From positions 9,796,001 to 9,860,000 of the forward strand of contig OX387606.1 in the NCBI GenBank assembly GCA_947568835.1: DNA of 64,000 nucleotides. Reading direction: 5' to 3'. The DNA comes from Protonemura montana (taxonomy: Eukaryota > Arthropoda > Insecta > Plecoptera > Nemouridae). The notes under the pieces were generated by a model. It was not told where the DNA came from. It searched no databases and was given only the letters and a program-made list of their open reading frames with translations. Position numbers and translations under genes: made by a program. Positions 38,001 through 50,065 of the stretch are shown in pieces; positions within the stretch are counted from its first letter, which is position 1, and the number at the start of each line of letters is the position of its first letter.

Positions 38001-39340
38001 CGAGACATAATAACAGAATATTATTCCTCTTGCAAGTCGCGCAGCGCAGCGGGGAAACGAGGTCGTTCAAGCGTCCCGTGAAAAATACTTGCAAATAAAT
38101 ATCTGTCGCGTGGGTGGTTGCTTTGATGCACGTTTGATGTCGGCGACAGCGAGCTAGCGTCGATAAGAATTGCCAGGGATTCCATGAGCTATTTACGTTC
38201 TCTCAGTACTTGCCGCGGATACAAAAGTCGAGCAAATGTGACCGCCAGCACATACGTCGTATGCCACTTTGTCATTTTATTCCATTGCAAGCTGAAGGTA
38301 TGTAATAAAAGTGGGCATATATTTATATCTGCAGCTCTAGAAAGTCTTCGTCTGCTCGTAAATGGAGGACATATCTCGACGAAATCTTCACTCGACACAC
38401 ATTGCGGCAATGGGAAGAGTTCCTGCCGCAGCCCTGGTATATTAAAATGCACTGTGCACGCACAAATCACATCGATCGGGGCATTAGCATTGTCTGACGA
38501 GCTCATCCGATAACGCGATGCCGCTATCAGGCACGTTTTTTATTCGGAGTAGAAGTTAACACTCTCCAGAGAATGTCTTAGTAAGATGATCGCAATATTC
38601 AAAGTATATCTTTAAGCTGTGATGAGCTTGTCCTGTATATGATTTTTCATCATTGCCTTCAGCGAGACTGGGAATTGCTCTACAAAAACGACAAGCCATA
38701 CGCTATTCTTCTTGATTGAGTTTCTTCATCTCTTTATCTTTCTTGGTTAATTTTTTAATGCGATATCACGTATAGGTGGTTCATATTGATATTTTAGTGC
38801 GTTTTCATGAAAATATAAAATCCCTCGCCAGGCTTCACCTAATTGTTGAATCCGTTTCGAAACATTTTGTATGTTAACCAAAGCTACGAAAAGGTAAACA
38901 ACCAAATCGAGCATACTACCTTCGTCAGTCAAAAAAAAACAACAACAACGTGTTTTTTGTTAAGCCTGTTAATGAGAGGTAGAAAACACGCTTTCAGACA
39001 ATTCGTTTGCACGGATATAAAAACCAGAACGTTGTATCTGGCTCATCGTTGAAGGGAGTTTCCATTGTTTGAAGGAAACTTTTTCATATCACAAGCACAT
39101 GGTTGTAAAATATAATAACGACCTGTCGACCAGTGAAGCACTCCCTAACGTGTGCACATTGATTTTGTTGTTCCAGGTGTGTACGAGTACGTTCCGCTCG
39201 ACGACGGCTCTGGACAGCGTCTCCAGATAAACGCCCAGAACTGCATCCACTGCAAAACGTGCGACATCAAGGACCCAACCCAGAACATCAACTGGGTGGT
39301 GCCCGAGGGAGGTGGTGGTCCCGCGTACAACGGCATGTAG
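22989..39340 (+). CDS. ETFDH: Electron transfer flavoprotein-ubiquinone oxidoreductase, mitochondrial (complete, 4 coding exons)
   Basis: ETF-QO passes electrons from reduced ETF (fatty-acid beta-oxidation, amino-acid and choline catabolism) through FAD and one [4Fe-4S] cluster to ubiquinone. It sits on the matrix face of the inner mitochondrial membrane. Joining 22989-23022, 23405-24799, 25254-25475 and 39177-39340 gives 1815 nt, 604 residues plus TAG, against 617 in human. All three junctions are GT-AG and keep frame. The N-terminus is rich in Arg/Lys/Ser without acids, as in a presequence, with likely processing near RSF/ASS at residues 21-26. The dinucleotide motif GGGPAG is at residues 64-69. 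The cluster cysteines are 548, 573, 576 and 579, each exactly 13 less than in human, so the C-terminal half is collinear. The C-terminus ends in [12 protein letters not shown]. The start was chosen because ATGGCG has A at -3 and the 34-nt exon fits the phase of the next exon. A candidate poly(A) signal AATAAA lies at 39851-39856 (ATTAAA at 39666-39671). Family assignment is certain; the first exon is inference from splice fit. Confidence 0.97.
23405..24799 (+). CDS. ETFDH: ETF-QO coding exon 2 (FAD-binding domain and most of the protein)
   Basis: The exon is 1395 nt. The acceptor is ttttatttgcag ending at 23404, and the donor is GAG/GTAGGT at 24800. It carries residues 12-476: the end of the presequence, the GGGPAG dinucleotide fold, the VEKA segment after the second strand, the long conserved block [24 protein letters not shown] and [14 protein letters not shown]. 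Codon use is GC-richer toward the 3' part of the exon. Reading past the donor gives a 25-codon tail to a stop at 24871-24873 that has no resemblance to the family, which confirms the splice. Confidence 0.97.
25254..25475 (+). CDS. ETFDH: ETF-QO coding exon 3 (linker and first cluster cysteine)
   Basis: This 222-nt exon has acceptor tttctttccag (ends 25253) and donor GCAG/GTGAGT (25476). It encodes residues 477-550 and one base more, with the family block [17 protein letters not shown] and the first [4Fe-4S] ligand Cys548 in RFCPAG. It is much richer in G and C than the AT-rich introns around it. Confidence 0.97.
29056..29072. repeat. C17 homopolymer
   Basis: Seventeen C in a row followed by TCCCC, in ETF-QO intron 3. 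Confidence 0.95.
29431..29794 (+). mobile_element. Miniature inverted-repeat element, copy D (with internal C/CA tract)
   Basis: Starts TACAGTCTAGCCAGCGAG and ends CTCGCTGAACGGAGCATAC, so CAGCGAG is present in inverted form at both ends. Shares the AAAAGCTTTGGAGCAAAAGG and CGGTGGCGCCTCTGCCGG blocks with the family. A C24 tract followed by (CA)n occupies 29473-29520 and is absent from the other copies. The copy lies in ETF-QO intron 3. Confidence 0.8.
29473..29520. repeat. Compound C24 + (CA)n microsatellite
   Basis: Twenty-four C (29473-29496) then about eleven CA units to 29520, inside miniature element copy D. Confidence 0.95.
31080..31340 (+). mobile_element. 5S-rRNA-like SINE copy (SINE3-type)
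   Basis: The segment 31131-31160 (GCTGGGTCAGGTATTGGATG then GGTGATCATC) resembles the internal promoter part of 5S rRNA (GG.TAGTACTTGGATGGG.GACC). The 3' end is GTCGTTAAACTCCACTAT followed by AATCAATCAATA, a tail style typical of invertebrate SINEs. It lies in ETF-QO intron 3, sense. The left border is uncertain. Confidence 0.5.
33726..35039 (-). pseudogene. S1A (trypsin/chymotrypsin-like) serine protease pseudogene, nested antisense in ETF-QO intron 3
   Basis: Read on the - strand, pieces in different frames line up in the order of an S1A protease. From 35039 comes a start region with a hydrophobic signal-like stretch ([17 protein letters not shown]). Then PFNCTGMII (first disulfide strand). 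After a frame change comes LITAACCF, where the catalytic His of TAAHC is a Cys codon (34757-34759). After a stop, an intron at 34365-34623 (GTAAGT...TTTGCAG) rejoins in frame and is followed by [10 protein letters not shown] with the catalytic Asp at 34288-34290. Then come a TGA, frame changes and [13 protein letters not shown], where GDSGGP has Ile for the catalytic Ser (33969-33971). It ends with [10 protein letters not shown] and TAA (33726-33728). Several stops and two lost catalytic residues rule out activity. The kept intron makes it a duplicated rather than a retro-copied pseudogene. Upstream limits are uncertain. Confidence 0.8.
34365..34623 (-). other. Retained intron of the serine protease pseudogene
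   Basis: The donor on the - strand is CCCA/GTAAGTG (at 34623) and the acceptor is CATTTGCAG/G (ends 34365), 259 bp. Joining across it keeps one frame from the His-region fragment into [12 protein letters not shown]. This supports both the splice sites and the homology. Confidence 0.65.
35485..35501. repeat. G17 homopolymer
   Basis: Seventeen G in a row, in ETF-QO intron 3. Confidence 0.95.
39177..39340 (+). CDS. ETFDH: ETF-QO coding exon 4 (ferredoxin-like cluster motif, C-terminus)
   Basis: The exon starts after acceptor gttgttccag (ends 39176) and finishes with TAG at 39338-39340. It completes the split Gly codon and encodes 53 further residues, including the CxxCxxC motif CIHCKTC that provides Cys573, Cys576 and Cys579 of the [4Fe-4S] cluster, then [18 protein letters not shown]. 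This exon lies 13.7 kb from the exon holding the fourth ligand (Cys548). Confidence 0.97.
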
Positions 39341-39860
39341 ATTTGGTCCTCGATAAGTACCCTGCGACACTCCTCAAGGCGATGACTTGGACATCTTGGG
39401 ATCTTCATCTGGAGAAAGGTGATACGTCATTATCAGGTTGATGTGCAAGATTGTTTTGCAAAAGTGTTTTGCAGAATTGTCTGAATGATTGACAGAAGCT
39501 GTTTTGGTGTTCGCACGACACCTGGTGCCATGATCGAAGACTGGAACTGGTTTATTTTGATGGTCTACGTCGAGTGCATCGCCACTGCTCATTTGGAAAT
39601 GACTGCTATTATAATCAATTATTAACCCAAGCGCGTAGAGCTGGGAAGTTTTAATGGAAAACTCGATTAAAAACATACATTAATTTAGAGTGATTATTTT
39701 TATAAAGATATTCTTGCCTTAGAGTTCAGAAGAAAGATAGGGAACTTGCATGCTTTTGATTAAAAACAGCCGACATCACGATTTTTTTATAAAAATTAGT
39801 CAAGCTATATAAAAGTATCCGACTTTATGGTGTTGTTATAACTTGTTGATAATAAAAATT
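39341..39860 (+). other. ETFDH: Probable ETF-QO 3' UTR
   Basis: Sequence after the TAG has ATTAAA at 39666-39671 and AATAAA at 39851-39856. Either could end the transcript. The true site is not visible. Confidence 0.45.
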
Positions 39861-40758
39861 TAAGTGTTAATGAAATACTTAATACCGAGTTTTCATCTAT
39901 CAATGTTTCCCCACATTGCGTCATCAATCACTTACGATAACGTCTAAACATCCATTAATACAATACAGCATCCCTAAATAACGGCAACCCTACGAATTTC
40001 TTTGTCGGTCGTAATTTTGGCCAAAACTTGTCCATTAAAGTAAATTATTGCTTGTTCCCAAGTCTAATAGGTCCGCGTGCACTGACGCTAGCTATCGCAG
40101 CATCATAGAAAGTAGGTTGTGCTGCCTCGATAGAGATAGATCAGGCGTCGATTTTAACGACGCTTTTGACGTCGACTCGGAAATAAATCTCTCTTAGCTA
40201 GAGCGTCGATACGATACAAACAAGGGTAACTAAACTTGGAAAACGTCTAGACACGCTGATGACCGTTATAACAAAAATAGTACCTATAGAAATAATCATG
40301 ATAATAACGTAATTGCTTTCTGATTCATGATGGTAAAAAGACATTTTTTTTCAAATACTGATCGTTGTCAGTTCGGAACACTTTAGCGGTTCACTGTGGT
40401 AGTCTGTTGTACGTACCTCACATGTTTGTCCGGGGTCATTAACTGTCCGTTATTGAATAGTAATGAAGTTGTGCTGATCGACATGCGATTACTCAATAGC
40501 CCTATCCTTCGAAGTTTAATGTCCCGTTCCCTGATCTGAAACCCGGTGACTGTGCCTGGTTTCGAGGGTTCGATACTTTGGTTCATTGCCCAGTTGATTT
40601 CTGTCTCGTACTGTGTTCAAGACCAAGCCGCGTTTTATCTATAAACTAAGCCGATATAAACATGGTGGAGCGCCCCCAAGGTCCATCTCTCAAGTAGCTA
40701 TATACATTGACCGCGACTGAATTCATTTCGAACGTAGAAGAATCTAATACATCCCGCT

Positions 40759-40781
40759 CCCCCCCCCCCCCCCCCCCCCCC
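40759..40781. repeat. C23 homopolymer
   Basis: Twenty-three C in a row, about 1.4 kb downstream of the ETF-QO stop codon. Confidence 0.95.
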
Positions 40782-42848
40782 ATCCTAGGGGTATTCCTTC
40801 CTTCGACGTCTACAGTCTGTGCTATGTAAGGTTGCTAAAAACACTTCTTCGTTTTTACGTTGTGCCTTTTTGTGCCTACGTTGTGTCTTTTTGTTGTTGC
40901 CATCTACGTTGTTACCTCCACTTGACTTCATCGACAACGTTATGAGATACTTTTAAACTAAATTCGTACCAACTGGCTAGTTTGTCATTTTTAGTTTTAA
41001 CTTCAGGAGTTGTTTATGGGGCGTGAAGGACTGCCAGTTTTTCGTAGTGTTATCACCAAAATGGAGAGAGGTTTTACAAAGTTGGCATTTTTGAGTAGGC
41101 ATTTTTGAACCGAAAAATGTAATAAGTAAACTCAGTTTTAGTGGCGGTTACAGACAGCATGAGACATGTTCACCCTATTACCAAATAAACGTAAATACAG
41201 AGTTCAGCAGGATAATAATATTGCAAAATTCTAACATAGTAGCAGAAAGAACTCAATCAAATTCAAATAACCGAACCAAAGAACCCAAGAAAGTAATCTA
41301 ACAAGTTACCAATTATCTCGGAACGGTTCAAGGGACCAAAGAGAAGAACTCGCGAAAAAGAAATTAAATATTGTCTTAGTCATGCCATGCACAACAGAGA
41401 ACAGAAAATCAGATTTGTCTTGTTTACTCTCTTGTTTCAAGGTCTGGATTTAATTGTTTTCTTGTTTACTGATTTTTGCTTCGTTCGCTGAGCCCACACG
41501 GGCTATTTGCTTAGTGATCCTGCGAACGTACTGTAGAAACGCAGCGGGTCAATCTCCTTTTCCATGCGAGACTGGCCACTCGAAAAGCTCTCCCCCGCCA
41601 CGCCAAGCAAGTGAAATAGATCGCCATTGTCGATCGATGCAGCATAAATATCTAACGTTTCACTGGTTTCCCCGAGCGTCAGGGGTGTAGGTACCCCTAC
41701 GTATATCTATCGGATGCAAGCCGCGTCCCACGGGTGTCGGGAGCGACGCAGCCTCCGGCGCCGACCGACGCCGTTTTCGCAGCTCGCAGGATACAAGGTG
41801 ATCGTCACGTAACGTGCGATCCCTGTCGTCACGTGGCCGTTGGTAGACCTTGGCTCGTGGAAACTCGACGGGAAACGAAATGGCGATCTACTTTTTCTGC
41901 AGTTTTTTTTTTACATCGTATTTCGCTTTGCATTTGCCAGTGTCTTTTTTCATGGTCTTAATTAATTTCTTTTCAACACGGTACGTCCATTTGGTTGAGC
42001 GGCTTGGACCAATTTAATTCAGCCTTTGGGGCTGGCTAGACCATTCGAGTTGGTGTCTGTGCGGTTTTCTGTAAAAATACATTTCCTTTTGAATCCAGTA
42101 ATTCCATGCATGTTTACCCTTATCGTACTACCATAACTGTAATGTTTAAATGCCTTCGCGAAAAATAGCCGCCAAATGACTACTTTACCTACAAAAATAG
42201 AGAATGCTACTAGGTGGAGTCACCATCGTTTCGCGTGCTCAGAAATTTCTTTTCGTTATTTCTCGCAGATTGCACGCTTTTAAGACTTGTTTACGCTCAA
42301 TTTATCGTTAGTTCTACTAAGTACTAACCTCTACGATTAATATACATATATTTTTGAGTAGTTATTATTTAATTTGTTGAAAAAGGACTACCGCAAAAGC
42401 CATCGGGCAGGCTCGTTTTTTCAGCAGAAAGTTTGCCTATGGACCTCTGACTATACCTATAAACTCTATGCCCTTAACTCTTAGTTCAGTTGCACTATTC
42501 CATGGTAGGTTTTAAACGTATTCACTTGTAATTGAACATTTTTCTTGCTCTTTATACATCATAAATTTCAACTCATTTCGTTTCCCGGCAGGGTTAGAAT
42601 CTACAACTCGTTAGGCATAGTTTCAGTCCAAGTTAGACCACCCCACTCGATGAAATTACTGATCCCCTTTACGGAATCTCTCTCCATAAACGATCTTGTC
42701 GTTCGGATGCTCTGAGCTTGCTGTCGGGCATTAGCACTTGCAAACAGTCGTTCGAAAAGTTTGACCTCCCCCCTTCCCCGTGCGTGATTAGCTTGTCCCG
42801 TGTCCACGGTGGATTAAGCCGTTGGGGACGATGCGGCTAACCTTATCA

Positions 42849-42859
42849 CCCCCCCCCCC
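42849..42859. repeat. C11 tract
   Basis: Eleven C followed by TCCCCCTCC, a C-rich strand-biased patch. Confidence 0.9.
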
Positions 42860-44232
42860 TCCCCCTCCAAATCCGTTGACATCACAGTTCTCCGACTCTG
42901 CGAAGTTAGCGACGATAAGACGCGATTAACAATTGCTTTGATCGCCAAATCGGAGAAGATTCCGTTTGTGCTTGTACTTGACAACAATAATTCCGCATGC
43001 AAAGGTGATCACTGATTCAGATATATTTTATCTTAGATGATACTTGATGGTAAAGGTCGATTTTCGGCGCTGATTAGTCAGCTAGAAGAAGCAAATTTGC
43101 ATGAAAGTGAACTGGCGTAGTCCTTTCATTGCTCTGAAATCATACCCTTTTGTCATGCTAATTTCTTTCGTTGTTTCGCTTTAGGTTTTAGCAGTTTTCA
43201 GATCGCGCGCGTGAGGCTACTTTTCTTGTTTGTGAAGATAGCGTGTGCTCCGTTGCAGCATTAAACAGGCAAGCTTTCGGTTGTAGCCCCGAGCCAGGGT
43301 GCAAATGTCCGACACCCACCCTCTGTGACGGCCGCCCAACCCCCCCGCTCAAACATCCCAACCTCGCGGGCCTGTCACAGCAAGAGTCCCCCGTTCGACC
43401 CCCGTAACCCGACAGAACGGAGAGCCTCTCGTCAACTACAAAGTTATAACCCTTGTAATTTACATGCTTATGAATATTCAGAGTAATCAAGTTCGCGCAA
43501 ACATTCCGCTAAACACGTAGTCGGCACAATGATTAGAGGAAATCCGTATATATACAGAATTTCTGTGCAAAAAATGTTTCAATCAAGCTCTAGTTCCTTT
43601 TTTTCTCTTCGTTTCGTTTCTGGAAAATATCGCTGCCAGCGCCGCGCCACCTTTAGCGGGGTGGTCTGGCTCGCGGTGGGGTTTTGCACTCTCGCGGGGG
43701 GCGGTAGGGGTTTCGGGGGCGGTGGCCTGGGGGAACGGGTGGCTGGGACGGGAACAATGCATCAGGTTGTTGAACGTCTGCGATCTCTGCGGGTTGCATT
43801 CAAAATGTAATCAGCTAATTGAGAAAAACAAAAACGAGAGAAAGCGTTGATAAATCTTACCAGAGCCACGACCCTGATGGACCGCGGAGAATGGAATTTA
43901 TCTGCCCATAATTGATTGACCTGCTTTTAATTAGAGTTATCCCCTTTTGTCGCTCAGTTCGTTCTTTATCCATATTAAATTAATCCTTCGCTGGCTGCAT
44001 GTGATTGCCAAGGGAGATTATCGTCCGTTCTATTGTCAGGACCTCTCGTCACGAGAGGAAAGAGAGTCTAACAAACAAGTCAGGATCCAGTCATCCATTT
44101 GATGGATGCAAGTGAAGATTATAGCCACCCTCTCCCTACCCTACGTGTTCAGGAATAACGTGGGAAACACGATGAGTGTCCTGTTTCGTATCACATATAT
44201 CATATCCCCGGGTCGTTCTTTGTCCGCGTTAC

Positions 44233-44250
44233 ACGGCCGTCGTCGTCGTC
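44233..44250. repeat. (CGT)n triplet tract in a GC-rich patch
   Basis: About six CGT/GTC units at the start of a GC- and CpG-rich patch (about 44200-44560) that could be regulatory. No open frame with splice support is seen. Confidence 0.7.
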
Positions 44251-45789
44251 GTCGATGGTGAGTGAGAGCCGAGCGGTGAGAGCAGTGAGTCACCTCTGCT
44301 CGTGCGGTCCAGGGCATCCATGCGCTGGATGATGATGACGACGCTACTAGCTAGTCTCCCGACCGAACTGCGCACGCGTTGGCGTCGGCAGCGTCCTATC
44401 GTCGAGGGAAATAGATGATTATCTTGGCGAGTCGTCCACCTCGCCTCCCGACGCCCACCTTCCGCGCGTCGAGGATACTAAATGCATATAGATGGCTCGC
44501 CGGGGGTTTTCGCGGCACGGCGCCGACTGGCGAACGCTAGCCGCCATTCGATGAACGGTGAGAGGCAAGCGTCCATGTGATTTGCTAGGGCAGAACGTGA
44601 ATATGTTTTGCTTTTATTAATATGCTGGCCTCGGGCGATCTGGCTCAAAGCGGTGTGCATATTTTGATCGATTACTTATCAGACGAATGGCTATCAATCC
44701 ACGAGAATCGTTTCTAGTGTGCGGTTAAACGATTTTATATTTGCGATTTAATACACAAGCGAGGGCCGCCATGTTTTTGGTCTTTTTTGTAGATTTACTA
44801 ACATGGGAACGTGAAAGCGTGACTGGGTGGTATGTATTGTGTGTGAGGATATAACTTTGATATATAAAAGTAAACGAGCTTATTCGCGACATAAAGAGAC
44901 GATAAACGGTGTGCTTTTGCCGGCAAAGTAGATTCGGCCGAAGCCGCCGATGGGCACTATACCACTGTGGTGGTGGCAGTGTGCAACCAGCCAGTTTCTT
45001 TTAGTTTCACCCTCTTCCCTGCAGTCCGTTGCCGGTTGTAGTTCCTCGTGCCGACATGTTGCTCGGAAAATAATGATTTTCGTTCTTCTCATTCCCTTTT
45101 GATGTCTTTCCAGCTTCTACCCTGCTACCGTTCAGTTCCCTACTTGCTCTCCCGGCAGCTTTTCTAGCACTTTCTACCGACGGAGGTGTGAACTCCTTCA
45201 CTTGAAGGGGACTTATCTATAATTCTCTCTCATAAGCTTTTATCAAGATTACTTCAGTGGAAATAGTTTTTTCCGCTTGAGGACCGCGCGAGTTTCCCAT
45301 TCATTTTCTTTCTCTAAATCCCTTTGTCTCTTTGTTCCCCATGCGTCGTCTGATGTGCATATACTTGTTGTAGTTGCTGCTTCTTGGGGTCTTGTTATCG
45401 ATGTTTGTTTTCTATTCACAAGTCCATAGTTTTCCGTTTCTTTACAACGGAAGTAAAACTTTTGTCGAAGTATATCCCGTCTTCATATTTCCCTATTGTA
45501 AGTGACGTAAAAGTTTACGTCCCAAGGGTTGATATGAAATTGGATCACGTTGAATACAACTACACAAGTGAACATTGCATGGTGTTTCATATACGTCGCG
45601 GCGCTGTTCGTGGCAGGTTGCACCGGGCGTCACAGAGAAGACGAGCCACAGCGGTCGGCGTCGGATTGCCCTGAGTTGGCGTCGCGACGCGCGACGGGCG
45701 TCGGTCTGCACGACGCCGCTACATCACTGCGCGGCTTTCCCGGTTAAATAATGGAGATTATCCCAGCAGTAAGAAGGCGGCGAATCTCT

Positions 45790-45814
45790 CCCCCCCCCCC
45801 CCCCCCCCCCCCCC
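45790..45814. repeat. C25 homopolymer
   Basis: Twenty-five C in a row, the longest homopolymer in the window. Confidence 0.95.
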
Positions 45815-48800
45815 AGTAGCCCGCTAAGAGACGCTCAGGGCTCAAAGTCGGCCGCCTGCGAAACGACGCTTTAAAAATGTTCAAGCTTTTTCGGGATTCT
45901 CGGAACGGAACGGAGATAGAAATTCTAGACGTTGCCTCAGAGATTATTCAGTTATTTTACTTTTCTCTTTCGTTTCTCGTGAATTCTAGGCGAGTGTTCT
46001 CGTGGAAGACGAGCAAGAAGGGGAGATCGCGTCTTATTTCCTGCAGGCCATGAAAAAAAGAAAATGTCGCGAGATTAATCATACCCTATTTACCACTACG
46101 ATAGAGCGAGTTTTCGCCAAGAGTAAGCAATTTTAACATCCCCGGCGACAAATTTGCCTGTTTTTTTTTTCTGCCAAAAAGCGGCTTTATGCCTAATGTT
46201 CCCGGCAACTCGTAAATGTCCAAAAGGCAGCAACAAGACAGGAGAGAATAGGATTTGGTCTACCGCGCACTGTGAACGGGAAAAGCCGTGGTGCAAAACG
46301 ACTTTGCAGCCCACGACAACTCGTACTAAATCAAAAAGATCGCAAGAACGCGTGTTACGTTCGTTCTCCATTAAGTACTGCAGAAATTAATTACGGTGGT
46401 CAGCTCCATTAGCGGACCATAAGCAGTGTAAGCGCTGCCAAGCTGGCCTGAGTAGTGATCGCGGACATGTTGACAATTAGTGGTACATTGTTCGAGGATG
46501 TTTCTCCTGGGAGTAAGAGTTAGGGCACATCTGTGCCTGCTACGTCGATCGAGTCCCCTGGGAATACGAGGACCCGCCCGGGACAGGCAGCGCGCTTCGC
46601 CTACAATTAAAGACTTCCCCTGAGGTACCGCGTGTATGGAATGCATTCGTGTTCTTGCACAACACCTACATTTCCTTCCTTGATCAATATTTATTCACAT
46701 AAAGTCCTGTCAAGAGTATTTGCATCGCGTGGCACTTCCATATTGCTAATTATCGCGCATGTCTATTGCTTAAATTATGCGTGTCGTTAATTTTCTTTGT
46801 CACTAGAGACTTAAAAAGTTTTAATTAGTTTAAAAAAAATCCACACGTAGATGCTAGCTTATAATTAAATTAAATGTTTTTAAAAGAATTCTCCTTTTTC
46901 GCATAACATTTTCCACTTCATATAACGTTCAGACGAAGTCGTGTCAAAAGAAATTAATTAAATTTTCACGTAGATTTCATATTCGTATCGAACTTTGCGT
47001 CGTATCGAACATTTGGCTGTGATTTCGATGGTCGAACAGAACCGACAAGTTAATAATTATTTTTTATTTAATTTAATTAAAACATATTAACGCGACTGAA
47101 TCCCTATTGTAAGCCAGATATCTGAGCCTCTCCCAAACATGCACTAAATAATGTATAACACTACAATTAGGCTCGGAACCAAAATCGCACCTCGCTCTAA
47201 ATAATACGTCCGTCCACAACCCTCGTACATGCATGTATGTACCTACATTTCGTAAATATTAATTAGCTAAACCAAACTAAAATCACGCGAGCGCGAATAT
47301 AACCCTGTTGCCTCTCTACCCAGCTTTCCAATGGCATGCAAGTCAATTGCAGAACACCCCTTTGTGTCGACATGCACTGTCTAGTCAAACACTCCCACCT
47401 CCCACTAACCACCCACCCCCCCGCCAACAAACTATTGATGCATCAAGGCATTCAATGCACATAATCAGTATTCCATTTTCGACCTATCTCTTGCTCTAGT
47501 TCGGTACAGACTTTGTACACATCCAGTGTAGTCCAGACTGGAAACACCAAAACTAGATCGTAACATGTCATATAGCATTGTTCGTGTATAATCTGGTGAA
47601 CAGAGACAATTACGACCAATTAAATTTGCTTATACAACTTAACTTGACGCCACTGCATTGTGTTAGGTTGAGGGGAGGCGTTGGTATCATAATGTAAGCA
47701 ATAACCGTGAACTCTGCGACTCGCGAAAGATTTTATTGCACTCCGATTTCGCGTTAATGTTTGCGCTGTTCGTGATACAAATTTCGAGTGTTCGTTCCGT
47801 GAATGTTAAGCGGCTGGATAATTTCGGGTTGATCAATATTCGATTTGCACCCTTCATGGGATTTAGAGGCAATGGCTTCGTGGATGCTTTTCGAAGGTAC
47901 GATTAAAAGTTCTGCGTTAGTCGCTGTAACTAATCTCGTTTTCAACCCTTAACAAAATTTGCGATGCTTTGAAGAATACAATAGACCCTTAATGATGCCG
48001 CTGGCTTACTATTTTGAGTGCCTACTTGATGATCGGTAATAGGTGTTTGTAAAAATGTCTGCTGCGTTCTTTTCTTGTTCTATCTTCTAGTCGATTTAGC
48101 ATCTGCTAACAAGGGCTGTTGCAAATGATTATAATTATTTATGGAAAAGAGTAATGGGATCTTTTCATAGCCTTCCGGGTTGTTTCGTTTCACCATCAAA
48201 GCTCTGCCTTTGAAATTATTTCTAATTTCAGAGAAACGCGGCATTTGTGTAGAAGTTGGGATCCTCTCGAGCAAAACTCTATACGGCCCGAAAGCACTGA
48301 ACCTCGTTCATACTTCGTTTACATTTAATTGTCTGTTTTCTTCTCGCTTTTCTTTTTTGCTTTTCCCCCTTTTATATCGCAGCAGCTGAGGAAGTTGTTT
48401 CGTTACTTCATATATTGTGATGTTATAATGAGATCAACTTCCGGACAAAGAAAATAATGGGAAATATCCGAGACTAGGAGTGTTGGAAAAGTTTCTCGCA
48501 GACGGCCCAAGTTTTTCCGACCACGCGGTTCGGTCATGCGAACCGTTTTTCAGTTAAACTTTTTGACCCTCAGAATATCACCTCCGGCCTCAGTAGAAAA
48601 GAGGCCGGAACTCGGAAGTAACATAATAACTAGGTTGATATTCCGGTGACGGGTGGCCTTATTTCGATTCTCTTTCGTGACGAATTTAGTCCCTAACGCC
48701 TTCCGCTTCAGATCGTTTTGCCACGTTAGATTGTTAAAACAAAACAATCTCCCGGAACGTTGAATACATAATTGAACACGAAACTTGTAATTGATATTGT

Positions 48801-50053
48801 CTTGCCACATCCCATTTAGTAACAGTACAATCACATAAGCTGGAAATCGGTACATGCGGGGGCTTAAATTCGCCCCTGTAGCACGGTTGGATGTCTTTGA
48901 ACTTTGCAAATGAACCAGTGCAACAGCGAACGGTTAGGTACGGAGACCAGACATGAAATAAGAGCATCACGCTCTCGTCTGGCTGTAGCTCCGCCCGACA
49001 TCTAGGCCACCTCTCTTGCGTCTATGCACCGCGTGGGTGTCTACTGCATAGGTAGCGTAGCAGCCACCCTTGCAACAAGGAATCGCTCACAGTGTCCGGA
49101 AACGCGTTGAAAACATCAGATTCATTTGTGATTCGACGATTCGGCTGGGCTTTAGTGGTGTTGTAGGCTTTCTGCGAGTTTGGCGTGAAATAATCGTTCA
49201 GTCGCTCGGGAAATGTTGGCTGCGATTTCTAGAAAAACAAAATGTAACGTTGATTCTATCGTGATCCAACTCATTCGGTAAAAGTGGAAAGGGAAGTGAG
49301 AGAGAGAAAACAATTTTTTGTTTTATCCACGAATGCTAGAATATAATTACTACTTTTTATAGGGAAAACGTCTTCTTCGAGGAAGTTATGAATCGGATAA
49401 AATGGTAGCATATCCGATAATTTGTTCATGTGCAACTTATTATGCAGAAAGAAAATTTATTACAATGCGGTGAAGATTTTCTCGTTAAAGCGTTTCCATC
49501 ACGAGTTCATTTTCTATTCCGTTCCGCACAGGCTCGGTTTTCATCCATCTCGCTGATTGGTTGGCCAAGGCTTGTTGGTAGGTACACAGAGGAGGTGAGT
49601 ACATTTAGTACTATCACGTAAAGGTACACCTACTTTTATCAAAGTTACTTACTCTACGCTGCCTTCGCTATTGCACCAAATTACAATAATTTTGCAACTC
49701 ATGCATGAATGAGTTCTCAGAGAAAGTAAACACCAAATGCACAACAATAAACCGATTTTTGTAAGAATATTAATGTAATTATGCCATTGCCAAATTGTTT
49801 TCTTTTAAAACATTGGTGAAAACTGTTACTCTCAATGTCATAGCCTATTATTATTCGGGTTTGACTGAAGTAGAATTAGTTCGATTGAATTATCGGTGAG
49901 TATATCCCTTTGTGAGAGTCGTCAGCTGCTGAACTGAGTTGAGCAGCTGAGAGCTGCCTGCCCGGCTCGACGGGGCCGTCGGACACCATCTGCCCCAAAA
50001 GGGGGAAGCCGATTACAATAGCTGCGACGGGGTCCGCTAGCACCAAGGGGTGA

Positions 50054-50065
50054 GGGGGGGGGGGG
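50054..50065. repeat. G12 tract
   Basis: Twelve G in a row in a locally GC-rich patch (49930-50100). Confidence 0.9.

Larger units (their letters stand above)
25476..39176 (+). other. ETFDH: ETF-QO intron 3 (13.7 kb)
   Basis: GTGAGT...TTCCAG intron. From left to right it holds AT-rich DNA without genes (25.5-29 kb), poly-C tracts, miniature element copy D, the 5S-like SINE, CpG-rich patches (31.8-32 and 33.3-33.5 kb), the antisense protease pseudogene (33.7-35 kb), a G17 tract and further short open frames on both strands (36-38.5 kb) that have no support. Confidence 0.9.

Noticed and set aside
38184..38513. Over 100 codons open on both strands in ETF-QO intron 3
   Set aside because: Neither strand shows a family motif or splice sites. 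I looked for another S1A fragment (a weak GGHICSTF on the - strand) but found no supporting neighbours.
45550..45747. Frame that looks like a signal peptide followed by a polar Cys-containing mature part
   Set aside because: It opens with TTG, an in-frame TGA lies just upstream (45535-45537), there is no ATG in the hydrophobic part, and no acceptor makes it an exon convincingly. The CpG-rich patch biases all frames here.
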